Positions 34,468 to 43,536 of a stretch of DNA of 64,000 bases are shown here, piece after piece (the first letter of the stretch is position 1; each line of letters opens with the position of its first letter). A program made the translations under genes and the position numbers. The notes under the pieces are model-generated. The model ran no database searches. It was not told the DNA's origin and saw nothing but the letters and a program-made list of their open reading frames with translations. The stretch is from JBBIOU01 sp037443205 (GTDB lineage: Bacteria > Bacteroidota > Bacteroidia > Flavobacteriales_D > UBA2798), in the NCBI GenBank assembly GCA_037443205.1, contig JBBIOU010000003.1, positions 80,760 through 144,759 of the forward strand, in the 5' to 3' direction.

Positions 34468-35679
34468 TTATATTTTTTTTATCATCAACCACGAGGGTAA
34501 TATTGAAAAAAGCGTTGCAATAAGCGATAACGCAATGAAAATTACAAACACATCATAAGCTTTTATTTCAATAGGATAATAGCTTATGGTAGCGCCTTCC
34601 ATGGTGATAAGGTGAAAATTTATTTGAACTAAACAAATGATAAGCCCTAACAAAATACCTATACCAAACCCTAACAAATTTATCATTAGACCGGCATTAA
34701 AGTAAATGCGGGTAATCATTTCTTTGGTAGCACCCATACTTTGTAATACAGGCAGTTCCTCTTTTTTATCGAGTATGAGCATCGCCAGAGACGAAATTAT
34801 ATTGAAAGACATGAGCACCAATACAAAACATAAAACCGAAAAAGTAAACCACTTTTCAGCACGGCTGACTTTAAAAATGGTTTCCTTTTGCTGATACCGG
34901 TTTTTTATTTCAAAATTATCGCCTAAAGCATTTTGAAGTTGATGCATTACTCTGTTTTCATCTGCAGAATTTTTAAGTTTTATTTCGAGTGCGCTGAGGT
35001 GATTGTTGTATTCAAGTATTTTCGAAGCAAAAGCCAAAGGCACAACAAAATATTTCATATCATATTCAGGATTAATTTCAAATACTCCGGCCAGTAATAT
35101 GCCCTCGCGGTTAAAAGGGTTGCTATTTATTTTAATTTTTTTGTTACGCACCGGTACATAAACCGAAACGGTTAAATATTCATCCATGGCGGGAATGTAT
35201 AAGCCCAGGCGTGTAGCAATACCACCGCCACTCAATGCATAAAAGACATTGTCTTCTTGAAGCATTATTGCTCCATCAACCAAATAGTTTTTTAATGAAG
35301 AAACTTTAAAAAAATTACTGTCAACACCTTTTAAAGTTGCATGCATCCATTTGTCGCGGAAACGTAAAATACAAATCTCTTCGATGGTTTGTGCATATCC
35401 TGCTATACCATCAACGTTTTCCAACTTATTTTTTAATTCATCATTCCACACAAAAGTTTTACTGTTAGTTGAGGTAATTTTTATGTCGGGATCGAATGAG
35501 CTAAACAATCGCTTTATCTCGCCTTCCATGCCGTTTATGGCCGAAAGTATTATAAACATGGCACCAACACCTGCCGCTATACCCGCTACCGATATCCAGG
35601 AAATAATATTGATGGCACTATGCGATTTTTTAGAAATTAAATACCTGCACGCTATGAAAAACGAAACATTCATCAGCAC
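34468..35679 (-). CDS. FtsX-like ABC transporter permease (LolC/E-like)
   Basis: A 403-residue inner-membrane protein with the LolC/E plan: one N-terminal helix (about 25-48, IISWISVAGIAAGVGAMFIIL), a ~230-residue periplasmic domain, and three C-terminal helices (about 275-300, 325-350, 370-395). The KKEELPVLQSMGATKEMITRI loop is the classical FtsX-family signature. Such permeases release lipoproteins for transfer to the outer membrane, powered by a LolD-type ATPase. No ATPase gene sits next to it; a LolD-like ATPase is nearby but paired with another permease. The start may be M1 or M3. Confidence 0.88.
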   Translation of the reverse strand: MLMNVSFFIACRYLISKKSHSAINIISWISVAGIAAGVGAMFIILSAINGMEGEIKRLFSSFDPDIKITSTNSKTFVWNDELKNKLENVDGIAGYAQTIEEICILRFRDKWMHATLKGVDSNFFKVSSLKNYLVDGAIMLQEDNVFYALSGGGIATRLGLYIPAMDEYLTVSVYVPVRNKKIKINSNPFNREGILLAGVFEINPEYDMKYFVVPLAFASKILEYNNHLSALEIKLKNSADENRVMHQLQNALGDNFEIKNRYQQKETIFKVSRAEKWFTFSVLCFVLVLMSFNIISSLAMLILDKKEELPVLQSMGATKEMITRIYFNAGLMINLLGFGIGILLGLIICLVQINFHLITMEGATISYYPIEIKAYDVFVIFIALSLIATLFSILPSWLMIKKI

Positions 35680-35719
35680 GAAAGTAGTGAAAAATAATAT
35701 TTATGATTTAATGTTAAGT

Positions 35720-35752
35720 TTGGATATACAATAGTTATTACGCCTATCTTTG
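35720..35752 (+). promoter_or_regulatory. promoter (TTG and TATCTTTG) of the PHP phosphatase gene
   Basis: TATCTTTG at 35745-35752 matches TAnnTTTG; TTG at 35720-35722 lies 22 bases upstream. The TTG start codon at 35766 lies 13 bases after the box, behind an AAAGGAA-like stretch. Confidence 0.5.
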
Positions 35753-35765
35753 TAAAAAAAAGGAA

Positions 35766-36512
35766 TTGAACTGGTTTAGTAAAATTTTTTCAAAACAAAA
35801 ACAACTCATGCCGGCCGATTTATCGGTATTACAAACCGATATGCATTCACATTTTATTCCGGGAATAGATGATGGCTCAAAATCAATAGAAGAAACTTTA
35901 CAACTGATTGTGGCTATGAAATCACTGGGATATAAAAAAATTATTACCACTCCCCATATAATGAGTGATTATTACCGCAATACCCCCGAAATAATTCATG
36001 CAGGAATGCAACAAGTAAAAGAAGCATTGTATAAGCAAAATATTGACATTGATTTTTCGGCAGCGGCAGAATATTACTTAGACTACGAATTTATACAAAA
36101 AATTAAACAAAAAAATTTACTCACGCTCTCGGCTAATTATGTGTTGTTTGAGTTGCCCTTTATTTCAGAGCCACCAAATTTACACGAATGTATTTTTGAA
36201 TTGCAAATGGCAGGTTATAAACCGGTATTGGCACATGTTGAAAGATACCCGTATTGGCACCGACAATACGATAAAATTCTATCCATCAAAGAAAAAGGAG
36301 TATTACTGCAATTAAATATCAATTCTCTTTCGGGTCATTATACTTTGCCCGTAAAAACCATGGCCGAAAAATTAATTGATGAGAACATGATTGATTTACT
36401 TGGAACAGACTGTCATAATTTTAATCACATTCATCTTTTGAAACACACCATTTGTTTACCCTATTTGCATAAAGCCATACAAACACAAACTTTGTTAAAC
36501 AATCAATTGTAA
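35766..36512 (+). CDS. CpsB/CapC-type PHP-domain tyrosine-protein phosphatase
   Basis: A 248-residue PHP-fold metallophosphatase of the CpsB/YwqE family. Metal ligands are in TDMHSHFIPGIDDG, TTPHI, LAHVERYPYW and GTDCHN. These enzymes dephosphorylate bacterial tyrosine kinases that control capsule and exopolysaccharide export. No kinase or Wzc gene is next to it, so the substrate is uncertain. The likely start is TTG at 35766, as homologues begin with a Met-x-Trp-Phe-like stretch; the first ATG (codon 15) would also leave the domain intact. It is followed within 27 bases by a T9SS protein gene. Confidence 0.85.
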   Translation: MNWFSKIFSKQKQLMPADLSVLQTDMHSHFIPGIDDGSKSIEETLQLIVAMKSLGYKKIITTPHIMSDYYRNTPEIIHAGMQQVKEALYKQNIDIDFSAAAEYYLDYEFIQKIKQKNLLTLSANYVLFELPFISEPPNLHECIFELQMAGYKPVLAHVERYPYWHRQYDKILSIKEKGVLLQLNINSLSGHYTLPVKTMAEKLIDENMIDLLGTDCHNFNHIHLLKHTICLPYLHKAIQTQTLLNNQL

Positions 36513-36534
36513 TAGCTAAATTCTATTACATTTG
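36507..36534 (+). promoter_or_regulatory. promoter (TTG-N17-TACATTTG) of the T9SS cargo gene
   Basis: TTG at 36507-36509 and TACATTTG at 36527-36534 with a 17-base spacer match the phylum consensus. The ATG at 36539 is only four bases past the -7 box, which suggests a leaderless transcript. The -33 TTG overlaps the stop region of the previous gene. Confidence 0.6.
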
Positions 36535-36538
36535 CATT

Positions 36539-37378
36539 ATGGCAAAAAAATTACATTTGTTTATTTACTGTTTGTTTATGATAGTTTATACACAAGCACA
36601 AATAATACTCAGCGAAGATTTTAACAGCGGATTTCCGGTAAATTGGCAAAGTGTAGATGTTGATGGACTTACACCGGTGCCGCAAACTGCATTTTGTGGT
36701 GTTGCATTTGGAATGCACATAGACAACGACAGTACAGCCACATCCGATAGCGTGGTTGTTGCAACATCATGGTTTACACCGGTAGGCTCGGCAAATAATT
36801 ATTTAATTACACCGCCAATCAACTTACTTGGCAACGGTAATTTTTTAACCTGGCAAGCCAAATCGTACGATCCGTCTTACCCTGATGGCTATATGATTCT
36901 GGTTTCTACAACTACAGCCGCCATTGCTGCATTTACTGATACCATTTATAACACAAATGCCGAAGTACCTTATTGGATTAACCGCCAGCTAAACCTGGAT
37001 GCCTATGCCGGACAAACCATTTACCTTGCTTTTAGACATTATGCCAACAATAAGTTTATTTTAGCTTTAGACAATATTGAAGTATTTGCCGATATAACCT
37101 ATAGTATCGAAGAGCCTTTGACCAATAATAAGATATTGGTTTTTCCTAATCCAAGCCAAGGAAACATCACTATACAAGCGGATGATATAAAGTTATCAGG
37201 AAATACATGCAACATAATTATACAGGATATTTCGGGTAAAATAGTTTATAATGATACACAGGTGCATACAAACCATTCTATTTCTTTAAATTTAGAGTAT
37301 TTGCAAAACGGCATTTATTATCTGCTCATACAAACAGAAGCCGGTATGGCGCATAAAAAAATTATCATCGCTAAGTAA
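36539..37378 (+). CDS. T9SS type A cargo with cleaved-adhesin/choice-of-anchor domain
   Basis: A 279-residue exported protein. Signal peptide (about 1-20, ending TQAQ), a cleaved-adhesin/choice-of-anchor beta-sandwich (about 22-180, SEDFNSGFPVNWQ, NNYLITPPINL, LDAYAGQTIYLAFRH), and a Por-type sorting tail (about 195-279, with LVFPNPSQGN and NGIYYLLIQTEAG, ending KKIIIAK). It should be exported by T9SS and left on the surface or released. The next gene, an ABC ATPase, starts 3 bases later, so the two share a transcript although they work in different places. Confidence 0.9.
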   Translation: MAKKLHLFIYCLFMIVYTQAQIILSEDFNSGFPVNWQSVDVDGLTPVPQTAFCGVAFGMHIDNDSTATSDSVVVATSWFTPVGSANNYLITPPINLLGNGNFLTWQAKSYDPSYPDGYMILVSTTTAAIAAFTDTIYNTNAEVPYWINRQLNLDAYAGQTIYLAFRHYANNKFILALDNIEVFADITYSIEEPLTNNKILVFPNPSQGNITIQADDIKLSGNTCNIIIQDISGKIVYNDTQVHTNHSISLNLEYLQNGIYYLLIQTEAGMAHKKIIIAK

Positions 37379-37381
37379 TTT

Positions 37382-38023
37382 ATGAAGATTGAATTGCTTG
37401 GTGTTGTTCCTTTACCCATGCACGATGTGCAATTTTCATCTGCCGGTATTTGGAATAATTTTGCTGTTTTTGAAACAGGAAATAATTATCTTATCACAGC
37501 ACCTTCGGGAAGCGGCAAAACTTCTTTACTTTCCTTTATTTACGGCATCAGAAAAGATTATAAGGGAGATATTTTTTTCAACGGTAAAAAAATTTCGGAT
37601 TTTAAATTAAATAATTGGGCAGAAATACGCAGAGATAAAATTTCATTAGTTTTTCAGGATATGCGATTGATACCGGATTTAACGGCCGGTGAAAATCTGT
37701 TATTAAAAAATTCATTAACTAACCACAAGAACGAAAAAGATATTAAAGAAATGATGGATTATCTGGGTTTGCATGATAAATGGAATCAAAAATGCAAAAC
37801 CTTGTCTTTAGGGCAACAACAGCGTGTAGCTATCATAAGAGCTTTATTACAACCGTTTAACTTTTTGTTACTTGATGAACCATTTAGCCACATTGATACG
37901 GATAATATAAAAAAAGCAACAGCACTGATTAATACAACCTGCAAAAGGACCGGAGCAAATATCATAATGATGAGTTTAAACGATAAGTATTTATTTAATT
38001 ATGATAAAACTTACAGTTTATGA
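37382..38023 (+). CDS. LolD-like ABC transporter ATP-binding protein with atypical H-loop
   Basis: A 213-residue ABC ATPase. Walker A is APSGSGKTS (about 41-49), the Q-loop is VFQDMR, the signature is LSLGQQQR instead of LSGGQ, and Walker B is FLLLDEPFSHID. The switch histidine normally found in a Thr-His-Asp stretch is not seen: the equivalent reads MMSLNDKYL with Leu there. ATP hydrolysis may therefore be slowed or non-standard. The start is ATG, 3 bases after the T9SS cargo gene; its stop overlaps the FtsX permease start by 4 bases, so the two form a transporter. Confidence 0.9.
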   Translation: MKIELLGVVPLPMHDVQFSSAGIWNNFAVFETGNNYLITAPSGSGKTSLLSFIYGIRKDYKGDIFFNGKKISDFKLNNWAEIRRDKISLVFQDMRLIPDLTAGENLLLKNSLTNHKNEKDIKEMMDYLGLHDKWNQKCKTLSLGQQQRVAIIRALLQPFNFLLLDEPFSHIDTDNIKKATALINTTCKRTGANIIMMSLNDKYLFNYDKTYSL

Positions 38024-39213
38024 TGTCTTTGCGGAAAATTTTATTTAAAAAACAAAAACCGATTCAGCTTTTTATAGCAGCAACGGGTGCATTTGCAGGC
38101 ATACTCATCCTATTACTCTCGATTGATTTTTATATTAGCATAAAAACGATTCTGCTAAAAGAAAGCGAAATTTTTGGAGATGATTTATTGGTAATACAAA
38201 AACAAACAAACGATTTAAATACCCTGGGGCTTAGCTCCAATACCTTTAGCGATAAAGAAATAGAAGAAATTAAAAAAGAACCTTATATTAAAGGAGTAGC
38301 TATTTTCAGGCCGGCACTGTTCAGTGCAAATGCTTCCTTAAAGGGAGCCGGAGATATGCCCGATATGATGACCGACACCTACTTTGAATCATTACCAGAT
38401 GAATATATTGAAGTAAAAACAAATACCTGGGAGTGGAACGAAGGAGACGAAGAAGTACCGGTTATATTACCCGGCTCTTTTTTAGATTCTTATAACTATG
38501 GTTTTGCCCCCTCACAAAACTTACCTCCTATCAGCGAAAAAACTATCGGACGCTTGCGCTTTAATATTAAAATCTATGGTTTTGGAGTTAATTTTACCGG
38601 TATTGTAACCGGATTCTCTTATAAACTTAATACCATATTAGTTCCGGAAAGTTTTTTAATTTATGCAAACACCCGCTTTGCCCAAGGTAATATGCGTACT
38701 CCTACAAGATTGGTTATTAAAACAGATGACATTACTAACCCCCGGTTAGCTGAATTTTTGGAACAAAGGGGTTACATTACCCATGACGAAAGACTGGAAG
38801 GAAGCAGAGTAAAAACCCTGCTCAATATATCCATGCTGCTTTTTTTGATGATAGGAGTAATCATCGTGATGTTATCTTTGCTTTCATTCGTTCAATACAG
38901 CAGGCTGCTTATTACGAATATACAATACGAACTTAAAATTCTTTTATTGCTGGGATACTCCTATAAAACACCGGCAAAGCAATACCTGATAAATTTTGGC
39001 ATAACAACCGTTATTATTGTTCTTGCAGCCTTGCTTAGCGCTGTTTTTATTAAAGCATTTTTTGAAACATATATGAAAAGCTACGGATTTGAAGTAAGTC
39101 AGGGCTTAAATCCTTACTTATACCTGTTGGCACTTTTATTCACATTTACATATATAGCCGTTAATGCCATTTCAATAAACATTACTCTGAAGGATTTGGC
39201 AAAAAACTTGTAA
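38020..39213 (+). CDS. FtsX-like permease partner of the LolD-like ATPase
   Basis: A 397-residue inner-membrane protein: helix 1 at about 20-40, a large periplasmic domain (about 45-265), then three helices (about 270-292, 322-345, 368-388). The IQYELKILLLLGYSYKTPAKQYLI loop resembles the FtsX signature but is diverged. The ATG overlaps the ATPase gene. The pair may be a mechanotransmission or lipoprotein-type system like Lol or MacB rather than a solute transporter. It differs greatly from the permease at 34468-35679, so it is not a simple duplication. Confidence 0.88.
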   Translation: MMSLRKILFKKQKPIQLFIAATGAFAGILILLLSIDFYISIKTILLKESEIFGDDLLVIQKQTNDLNTLGLSSNTFSDKEIEEIKKEPYIKGVAIFRPALFSANASLKGAGDMPDMMTDTYFESLPDEYIEVKTNTWEWNEGDEEVPVILPGSFLDSYNYGFAPSQNLPPISEKTIGRLRFNIKIYGFGVNFTGIVTGFSYKLNTILVPESFLIYANTRFAQGNMRTPTRLVIKTDDITNPRLAEFLEQRGYITHDERLEGSRVKTLLNISMLLFLMIGVIIVMLSLLSFVQYSRLLITNIQYELKILLLLGYSYKTPAKQYLINFGITTVIIVLAALLSAVFIKAFFETYMKSYGFEVSQGLNPYLYLLALLFTFTYIAVNAISINITLKDLAKNL

Positions 39214-39291
39214 GATATTTTAAATAGGGTTAATGAATTGTTAAACCTGTTGAAAATCTTAATTTTGAAGCTAATTTTAAAATAAAAAAGT

Positions 39292-40776
39292 ATGATGCGT
39301 ACACTTGCGTTTTTTTGCATTTGTTTTTTTACTACAACCTTATCGGCACAAAAAGCAAATAATAAAAACAACCAATTAAAATTTAAAATAAACGGAGTAA
39401 AAGACACCATCGTGCATTTAGCCAATTATTACGGCAATAAATTATATTATGCAGATACTGCCAGAGCTGACAAAAACGGCAATATAGTATTTAATAAAAA
39501 ACAACATCCCGGAGGAGTATATGCGGTTGTTGTACCCGGAAACAAATATTTTGAAATTATTATTGACAAAGAAGATATAGAAATAGAAAGCGATACAACC
39601 GATTTGCCCGGAAAAATTATCATTAAAAAATCCGAAAACAACAAACTTTTTTATGAATACATTCGCTTTATAAATCAAAAAAGAAATGAAGCAGAACCAA
39701 TACGCGCCAAACTAAAAGAAGCAGAAAATGACCCTGAGCGAGCTGCTTCGCTGCGCGAACAATTGCAAAAAATTGATAAAGAAGTAAAAACCTATCAGCA
39801 ACAGCTCATCAAAAATAACCCGGATAAATTAGTTGCTAAAATCATTAAAATTTCTATGGATGTGGAAATACCCGAAGCACCTAAAAATGCTGACGGCTCC
39901 CCGGTAGATTCATTATTTGCTTACAAATACAATAAAGCACATTATTTTGATAACATTGACCTGACAGACGACCGCTTAGTGCGCAGCCCCTTTTTTCATA
40001 ACCGTATAGAAAACTATTATAAAAACATGATAGCGCAAATACCCGACACCTTTATTGTAGAAATAGACCGAACAGTTCCTTTATTCGAATCATCCAAAGA
40101 ACAATTTAAATACGTGGTTCATCATTTAACATATAATACCGAAACCTCTAAAGTTATGTGTATGGACGCAGCATTTGTTCACATAGTAAACAAATATTAT
40201 AAAACCGGAAAGGTTTGGTGGCTCGAACCCGATAAACTAAAAAAAATAACCGATAGGGCTACCGAATTAGAGCCTATATTATGTGGAGTAAAAGTGCATC
40301 CGCTTTCCATGCTCGATTCTACCAATACCAGATGGATTAGATTATATGACATCAAAGCAGAATATATTGCACTTATTTTTTGGGACCCGGATTGCGGACA
40401 TTGCAAAAAAGAAATGCCTAAGTTTGCCGGGTTATATAATAAGTTTAAAGGGAAAGGTTTTGAAGTATATGCCGTTAGTTCCGATCATGATGAAAAATGG
40501 AGAAAATACATACGCGAAAATAATTTGAATTGGATTAATGTGGGCATACCGGCCGACTATTATTCTAAACAAGAAAAAGCAATAGAGCAAATTCAAAAAG
40601 GAAACACAGATTTAAAAAGTTTAAATTACCGCACAACTTTTGATATATACAGCACACCCAAAGTATTTTTATTAGACAAAAATAAAAAAATAATAGCCAA
40701 GCAAATTGAAGCCGAACAAATGGAAAAACTCTTAGAATTTTACTACAATAAAGAAGAAAAAAAAACTGAAAAATAA
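39292..40776 (+). CDS. TlpA-like thioredoxin with DUF4369/DUF5106-type N-terminal region
   Basis: A 494-residue exported protein. Signal peptide (about 1-20, ending LSAQ), a DUF4369-like beta domain (about 28-115), a helical DUF5106-like region (about 120-330) and a thioredoxin fold (about 350-490). The active site is Cys368-Gly-His-Cys371 within WDPDCGHCKKEMP. It probably reduces or exchanges disulfides in periplasmic proteins. Such proteins are numerous in Bacteroidota, and the partner is unknown. It lies 78 bases after the FtsX permease and converges with the TPR-like gene at 40780, three bases apart. Confidence 0.9.
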   Translation: MMRTLAFFCICFFTTTLSAQKANNKNNQLKFKINGVKDTIVHLANYYGNKLYYADTARADKNGNIVFNKKQHPGGVYAVVVPGNKYFEIIIDKEDIEIESDTTDLPGKIIIKKSENNKLFYEYIRFINQKRNEAEPIRAKLKEAENDPERAASLREQLQKIDKEVKTYQQQLIKNNPDKLVAKIIKISMDVEIPEAPKNADGSPVDSLFAYKYNKAHYFDNIDLTDDRLVRSPFFHNRIENYYKNMIAQIPDTFIVEIDRTVPLFESSKEQFKYVVHHLTYNTETSKVMCMDAAFVHIVNKYYKTGKVWWLEPDKLKKITDRATELEPILCGVKVHPLSMLDSTNTRWIRLYDIKAEYIALIFWDPDCGHCKKEMPKFAGLYNKFKGKGFEVYAVSSDHDEKWRKYIRENNLNWINVGIPADYYSKQEKAIEQIQKGNTDLKSLNYRTTFDIYSTPKVFLLDKNKKIIAKQIEAEQMEKLLEFYYNKEEKKTEK

Positions 40777-40779
40777 TTG

Positions 40780-42333
40780 CTACGATTGTATTTTTGTTTG
40801 AGCCTTTTCTTTAACTTTATCTTGTATGCTCTTGTTTTCAATCTTACTTTCTAAATAAGATATGATGTCAAAATAAATAAAGGCTCTCCGTTCAAAGCGG
40901 TCTTTTTGCAAACGCTCCATCCGTATTTTTAATTTTTTAAATTTTTCGATAACCTCATTTACGGAGATTACATTTTGTACTTCACGTAAAAAACTCATGA
41001 TATAGTGCTTATACTTTACAAATCCTTGCTTTTTTAATAAAAAACGATAAGTAGCGCGGATATTCATCTCTATCATTTCATGATCGCCTAATTCAAAATA
41101 ACATATTAAAAGCAATATGCGTGCAAATGAATGTAAATCTTCTCTTAAATTGGTATCAGGTTCATGGATGATTCGGTTTAACCACTTAATGGCGGTTTTA
41201 AAATTACTACTGCCAAAATATAAACATGCAATTTTATAATAAAATATGAGTATCGTATTTTTATCTAATACACTAATCATTTTATTGAGTTCATTTTCTA
41301 ATTTAGAAACAATACGTGTTCCGCTCTTAAACTCGCCTAACATAAAATGCCGGTTTATTTCGTGTATATAAATCGTTTTAAATAAATTTAAATAAATATT
41401 TTTTGTTAATACGATTTCTTTATCCCTTTTAAGCGCAACTAACTTGCGATGTGTTTGCATAAAATCAGTGTATTTATAAAGTTTATTTTCAACTACTAAT
41501 CGCGCATTTAATGCTTTTATATACATTTCAATATAATTTGATTTCATGGTTTTATAAGTTTCGAAAAGATCTGACCATTTGCAAGCATATTCATAAGCCT
41601 TTTTAAAATTACTTATGTATAAATAATAACCTGTTAATGCATAATATAAATATACCAATTCATTGAACGAAAGTTTTTTTTCATCATATACCGGTATGTT
41701 TTGCTTAAAGTATTTTTCAATTTTCAGCAAATCATTATTGCTGCTTATAAAACCCTGCTTTTGATAATAAGTATTAAGTTTTAAGGCCAGATTCGAAAAT
41801 ATATTTATATTTTGTATACTTTTTGCGGTTAGTTGTGTTTCATTAATAATATAATCAGCACGTTTTTCCAGACTTTCCTGCATGCCTTGCCGCAATGCCG
41901 ATTTTTCCAGTTCCAAAATTTCAAGCAATAATATTTTACTATCGTATTCTTTAGCCTTTTTTTTAGCTTTGTCTATTACCGAAAGAGCATCAGCATACAA
42001 ACACTTATTGTATAATATTCGGGCATTTTCTGTCATTTCCATTATTTTTTGTTTGCCTTCTTTGTTAGCTAGTGTAAATCGCAAGCATTTTAATATTTGA
42101 TGATACAAATGTGCTTTTGCATTAGGTAATTGTAGTTTGCTGATTTCGGGAATTTTTTTCCGGATGATGGTTTCATCATAAGTTTTCATGCCGGCAATGA
42201 CATCAAATAACTTTATGAATTTTTTGTCTTTTTCGGAAGCAATCCGCTGACCGTAAATTTTAAATTGTCTTTTTTCACTTTTAGTTAAGGACCGTATAAG
42301 TTTATAAAGAGCCTCTGATATAATTTTAGACAT
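40780..42333 (-). CDS. large alpha-helical (TPR-like) protein, probable Bacteroidota-specific
   Basis: A 517-residue cytoplasmic protein, mostly helices, with no signal or membrane segment. The N-terminal block LIRSLTKSEKRQFKIYG, KFIKLFDVIAGM, YDETIIRKKIP and QLPNAKAHLYHQILKCLR looks like a conserved module, followed by TPR-like pairs (FKKAYEYACKW, YFGSSNFKTAIKWLNRI). A protein at 14090-15442 has a similar layout. No enzymatic motif. It is convergent with the thioredoxin gene and divergent from fabH, which is also preceded by a copy of the CATCGTAGTAT repeat. Function unknown. Confidence 0.75.
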   Translation of the reverse strand: MSKIISEALYKLIRSLTKSEKRQFKIYGQRIASEKDKKFIKLFDVIAGMKTYDETIIRKKIPEISKLQLPNAKAHLYHQILKCLRFTLANKEGKQKIMEMTENARILYNKCLYADALSVIDKAKKKAKEYDSKILLLEILELEKSALRQGMQESLEKRADYIINETQLTAKSIQNINIFSNLALKLNTYYQKQGFISSNNDLLKIEKYFKQNIPVYDEKKLSFNELVYLYYALTGYYLYISNFKKAYEYACKWSDLFETYKTMKSNYIEMYIKALNARLVVENKLYKYTDFMQTHRKLVALKRDKEIVLTKNIYLNLFKTIYIHEINRHFMLGEFKSGTRIVSKLENELNKMISVLDKNTILIFYYKIACLYFGSSNFKTAIKWLNRIIHEPDTNLREDLHSFARILLLICYFELGDHEMIEMNIRATYRFLLKKQGFVKYKHYIMSFLREVQNVISVNEVIEKFKKLKIRMERLQKDRFERRAFIYFDIISYLESKIENKSIQDKVKEKAQTKIQS

Positions 42334-42429
42334 CGTAGTATTATTATTTATTTTTCCTTAAAATTATTGAATAATTATATTACATTATAAATTTTTTGTA
42401 CTTTGAACATCGTAGTATATATTTATTTT
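42331..42429. repeat. direct repeat CATCGTAGTAT...TTTATTTT in the fabH upstream region
   Basis: CATCGTAGTATTATTATTTA at 42331 and CATCGTAGTATATATTTATT at 42408 share an 11-base identical core plus the following T-rich tail, 77 bases apart. The first copy contains the start codon (CAT) of the minus-strand gene. They could be a regulator site pair or a chance duplication. Confidence 0.4.
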
Positions 42430-42487
42430 GGTTTAGATACCAATAGTGCTTGTTTTATACTTGTAACTAATTCAAATTAAATAAACA

Positions 42488-43489
42488 ATGAAAATAAACA
42501 AAGCGAAAATAACAGCGGTGGGAGCATACATACCGGAATATATTTTAACAAACGAAGAGATGGAAACCATGGTAGAGACAACCAATGAATGGATTGTTAC
42601 CCGCAGCGGAATCAGCGAACGAAGAATACTTAAAGACAAAACCAAAGCATCAGCCTATATGGCACATAAAGCAGCCGAAGAAATTTTGCTGAAAAGAAAT
42701 ATTTCTGCTCAGGATATAGAACTTATAATAGTAGCAACCGTAACGCCCGACCATCCATACCCCGCTACTGCCAATATAGTTGCTGATATGCTGGGGGCAA
42801 AAAATGCCTGGGGATATGATGTTCAGGCAGCCTGTTCAAGTTTTATTTATGCATTACAAACTGCAGCTAAGTTTATAGAAACCGGTACACATACTAAAGT
42901 ATTGGTTATAGGCAGCGATAAAATGTCGAGCATTGTAGATTATAGCGATAGAACCACCTCTATTTTATTTGGAGATGCTGCCGCTGCAGTTTTGCTTGAA
43001 CCATCAGAAGATGATTGTGGTATATGCGATGCAAAAATGTATGTTGATGGCAGTGGTAAAAAATATTTATATCAACCTGCAGGAGGCAGTTTAAACCCAT
43101 CCAGCTACGATACGGTGTTAAACAAACTACATTTTGTTAGTATGGACGGGCAGGCAGTATTTAAAGTAGCAGTTACAAAAATGGCGGATGTGGCAGAGGA
43201 GATGATGAAAAGAAACAATCTTTCGGCCGAGGACGTTGCTTTTTTAGTACCTCATCAGGCTAATAAAAGAATAATTGAAGCAGCGGCTGACAGAATGGGC
43301 ATTAGTATGGATAAAGTAATGCTCAATATTCACAAATATGGTAATACCACTTCAGCCACTTTGCCCTTATGTTTATACGAATGGGAAAAACAACTTAAAA
43401 AAGGAGATAATCTGATACTAACTACTTTTGGTGCAGGATTTACCTGGGGAGGAATGTATATTAAATGGGCCTATAATACCCTAAATTAA
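42488..43489 (+). CDS. fabH: 3-oxoacyl-ACP synthase III
   Basis: A 333-residue thiolase-fold condensing enzyme that joins acyl-CoA and malonyl-ACP to start fatty acid synthesis. The catalytic triad is Cys116 (AACSSF), His256 (VPHQANKR) and Asn286 (YGNTTSA). The GxGxGxxxG-like FGAGFTWGG motif is near the C-terminus. Length is typical. The gene stands alone on the plus strand, not next to plsX, fabD or acpP in this window; Bacteroidota often have several FabH copies with branched-chain preference. Confidence 0.96.
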   Translation: MKINKAKITAVGAYIPEYILTNEEMETMVETTNEWIVTRSGISERRILKDKTKASAYMAHKAAEEILLKRNISAQDIELIIVATVTPDHPYPATANIVADMLGAKNAWGYDVQAACSSFIYALQTAAKFIETGTHTKVLVIGSDKMSSIVDYSDRTTSILFGDAAAAVLLEPSEDDCGICDAKMYVDGSGKKYLYQPAGGSLNPSSYDTVLNKLHFVSMDGQAVFKVAVTKMADVAEEMMKRNNLSAEDVAFLVPHQANKRIIEAAADRMGISMDKVMLNIHKYGNTTSATLPLCLYEWEKQLKKGDNLILTTFGAGFTWGGMYIKWAYNTLN

Positions 43490-43536
43490 TTATGATTGCC
43501 TATTAAACTTAAATTTATTTTGTTCTTTTGCACTTG

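Noticed and set aside
43528..43536. TTG start for the YopX-like protein
   Set aside because: The ATG three codons later is a better start and the extra residues are not conserved-looking.
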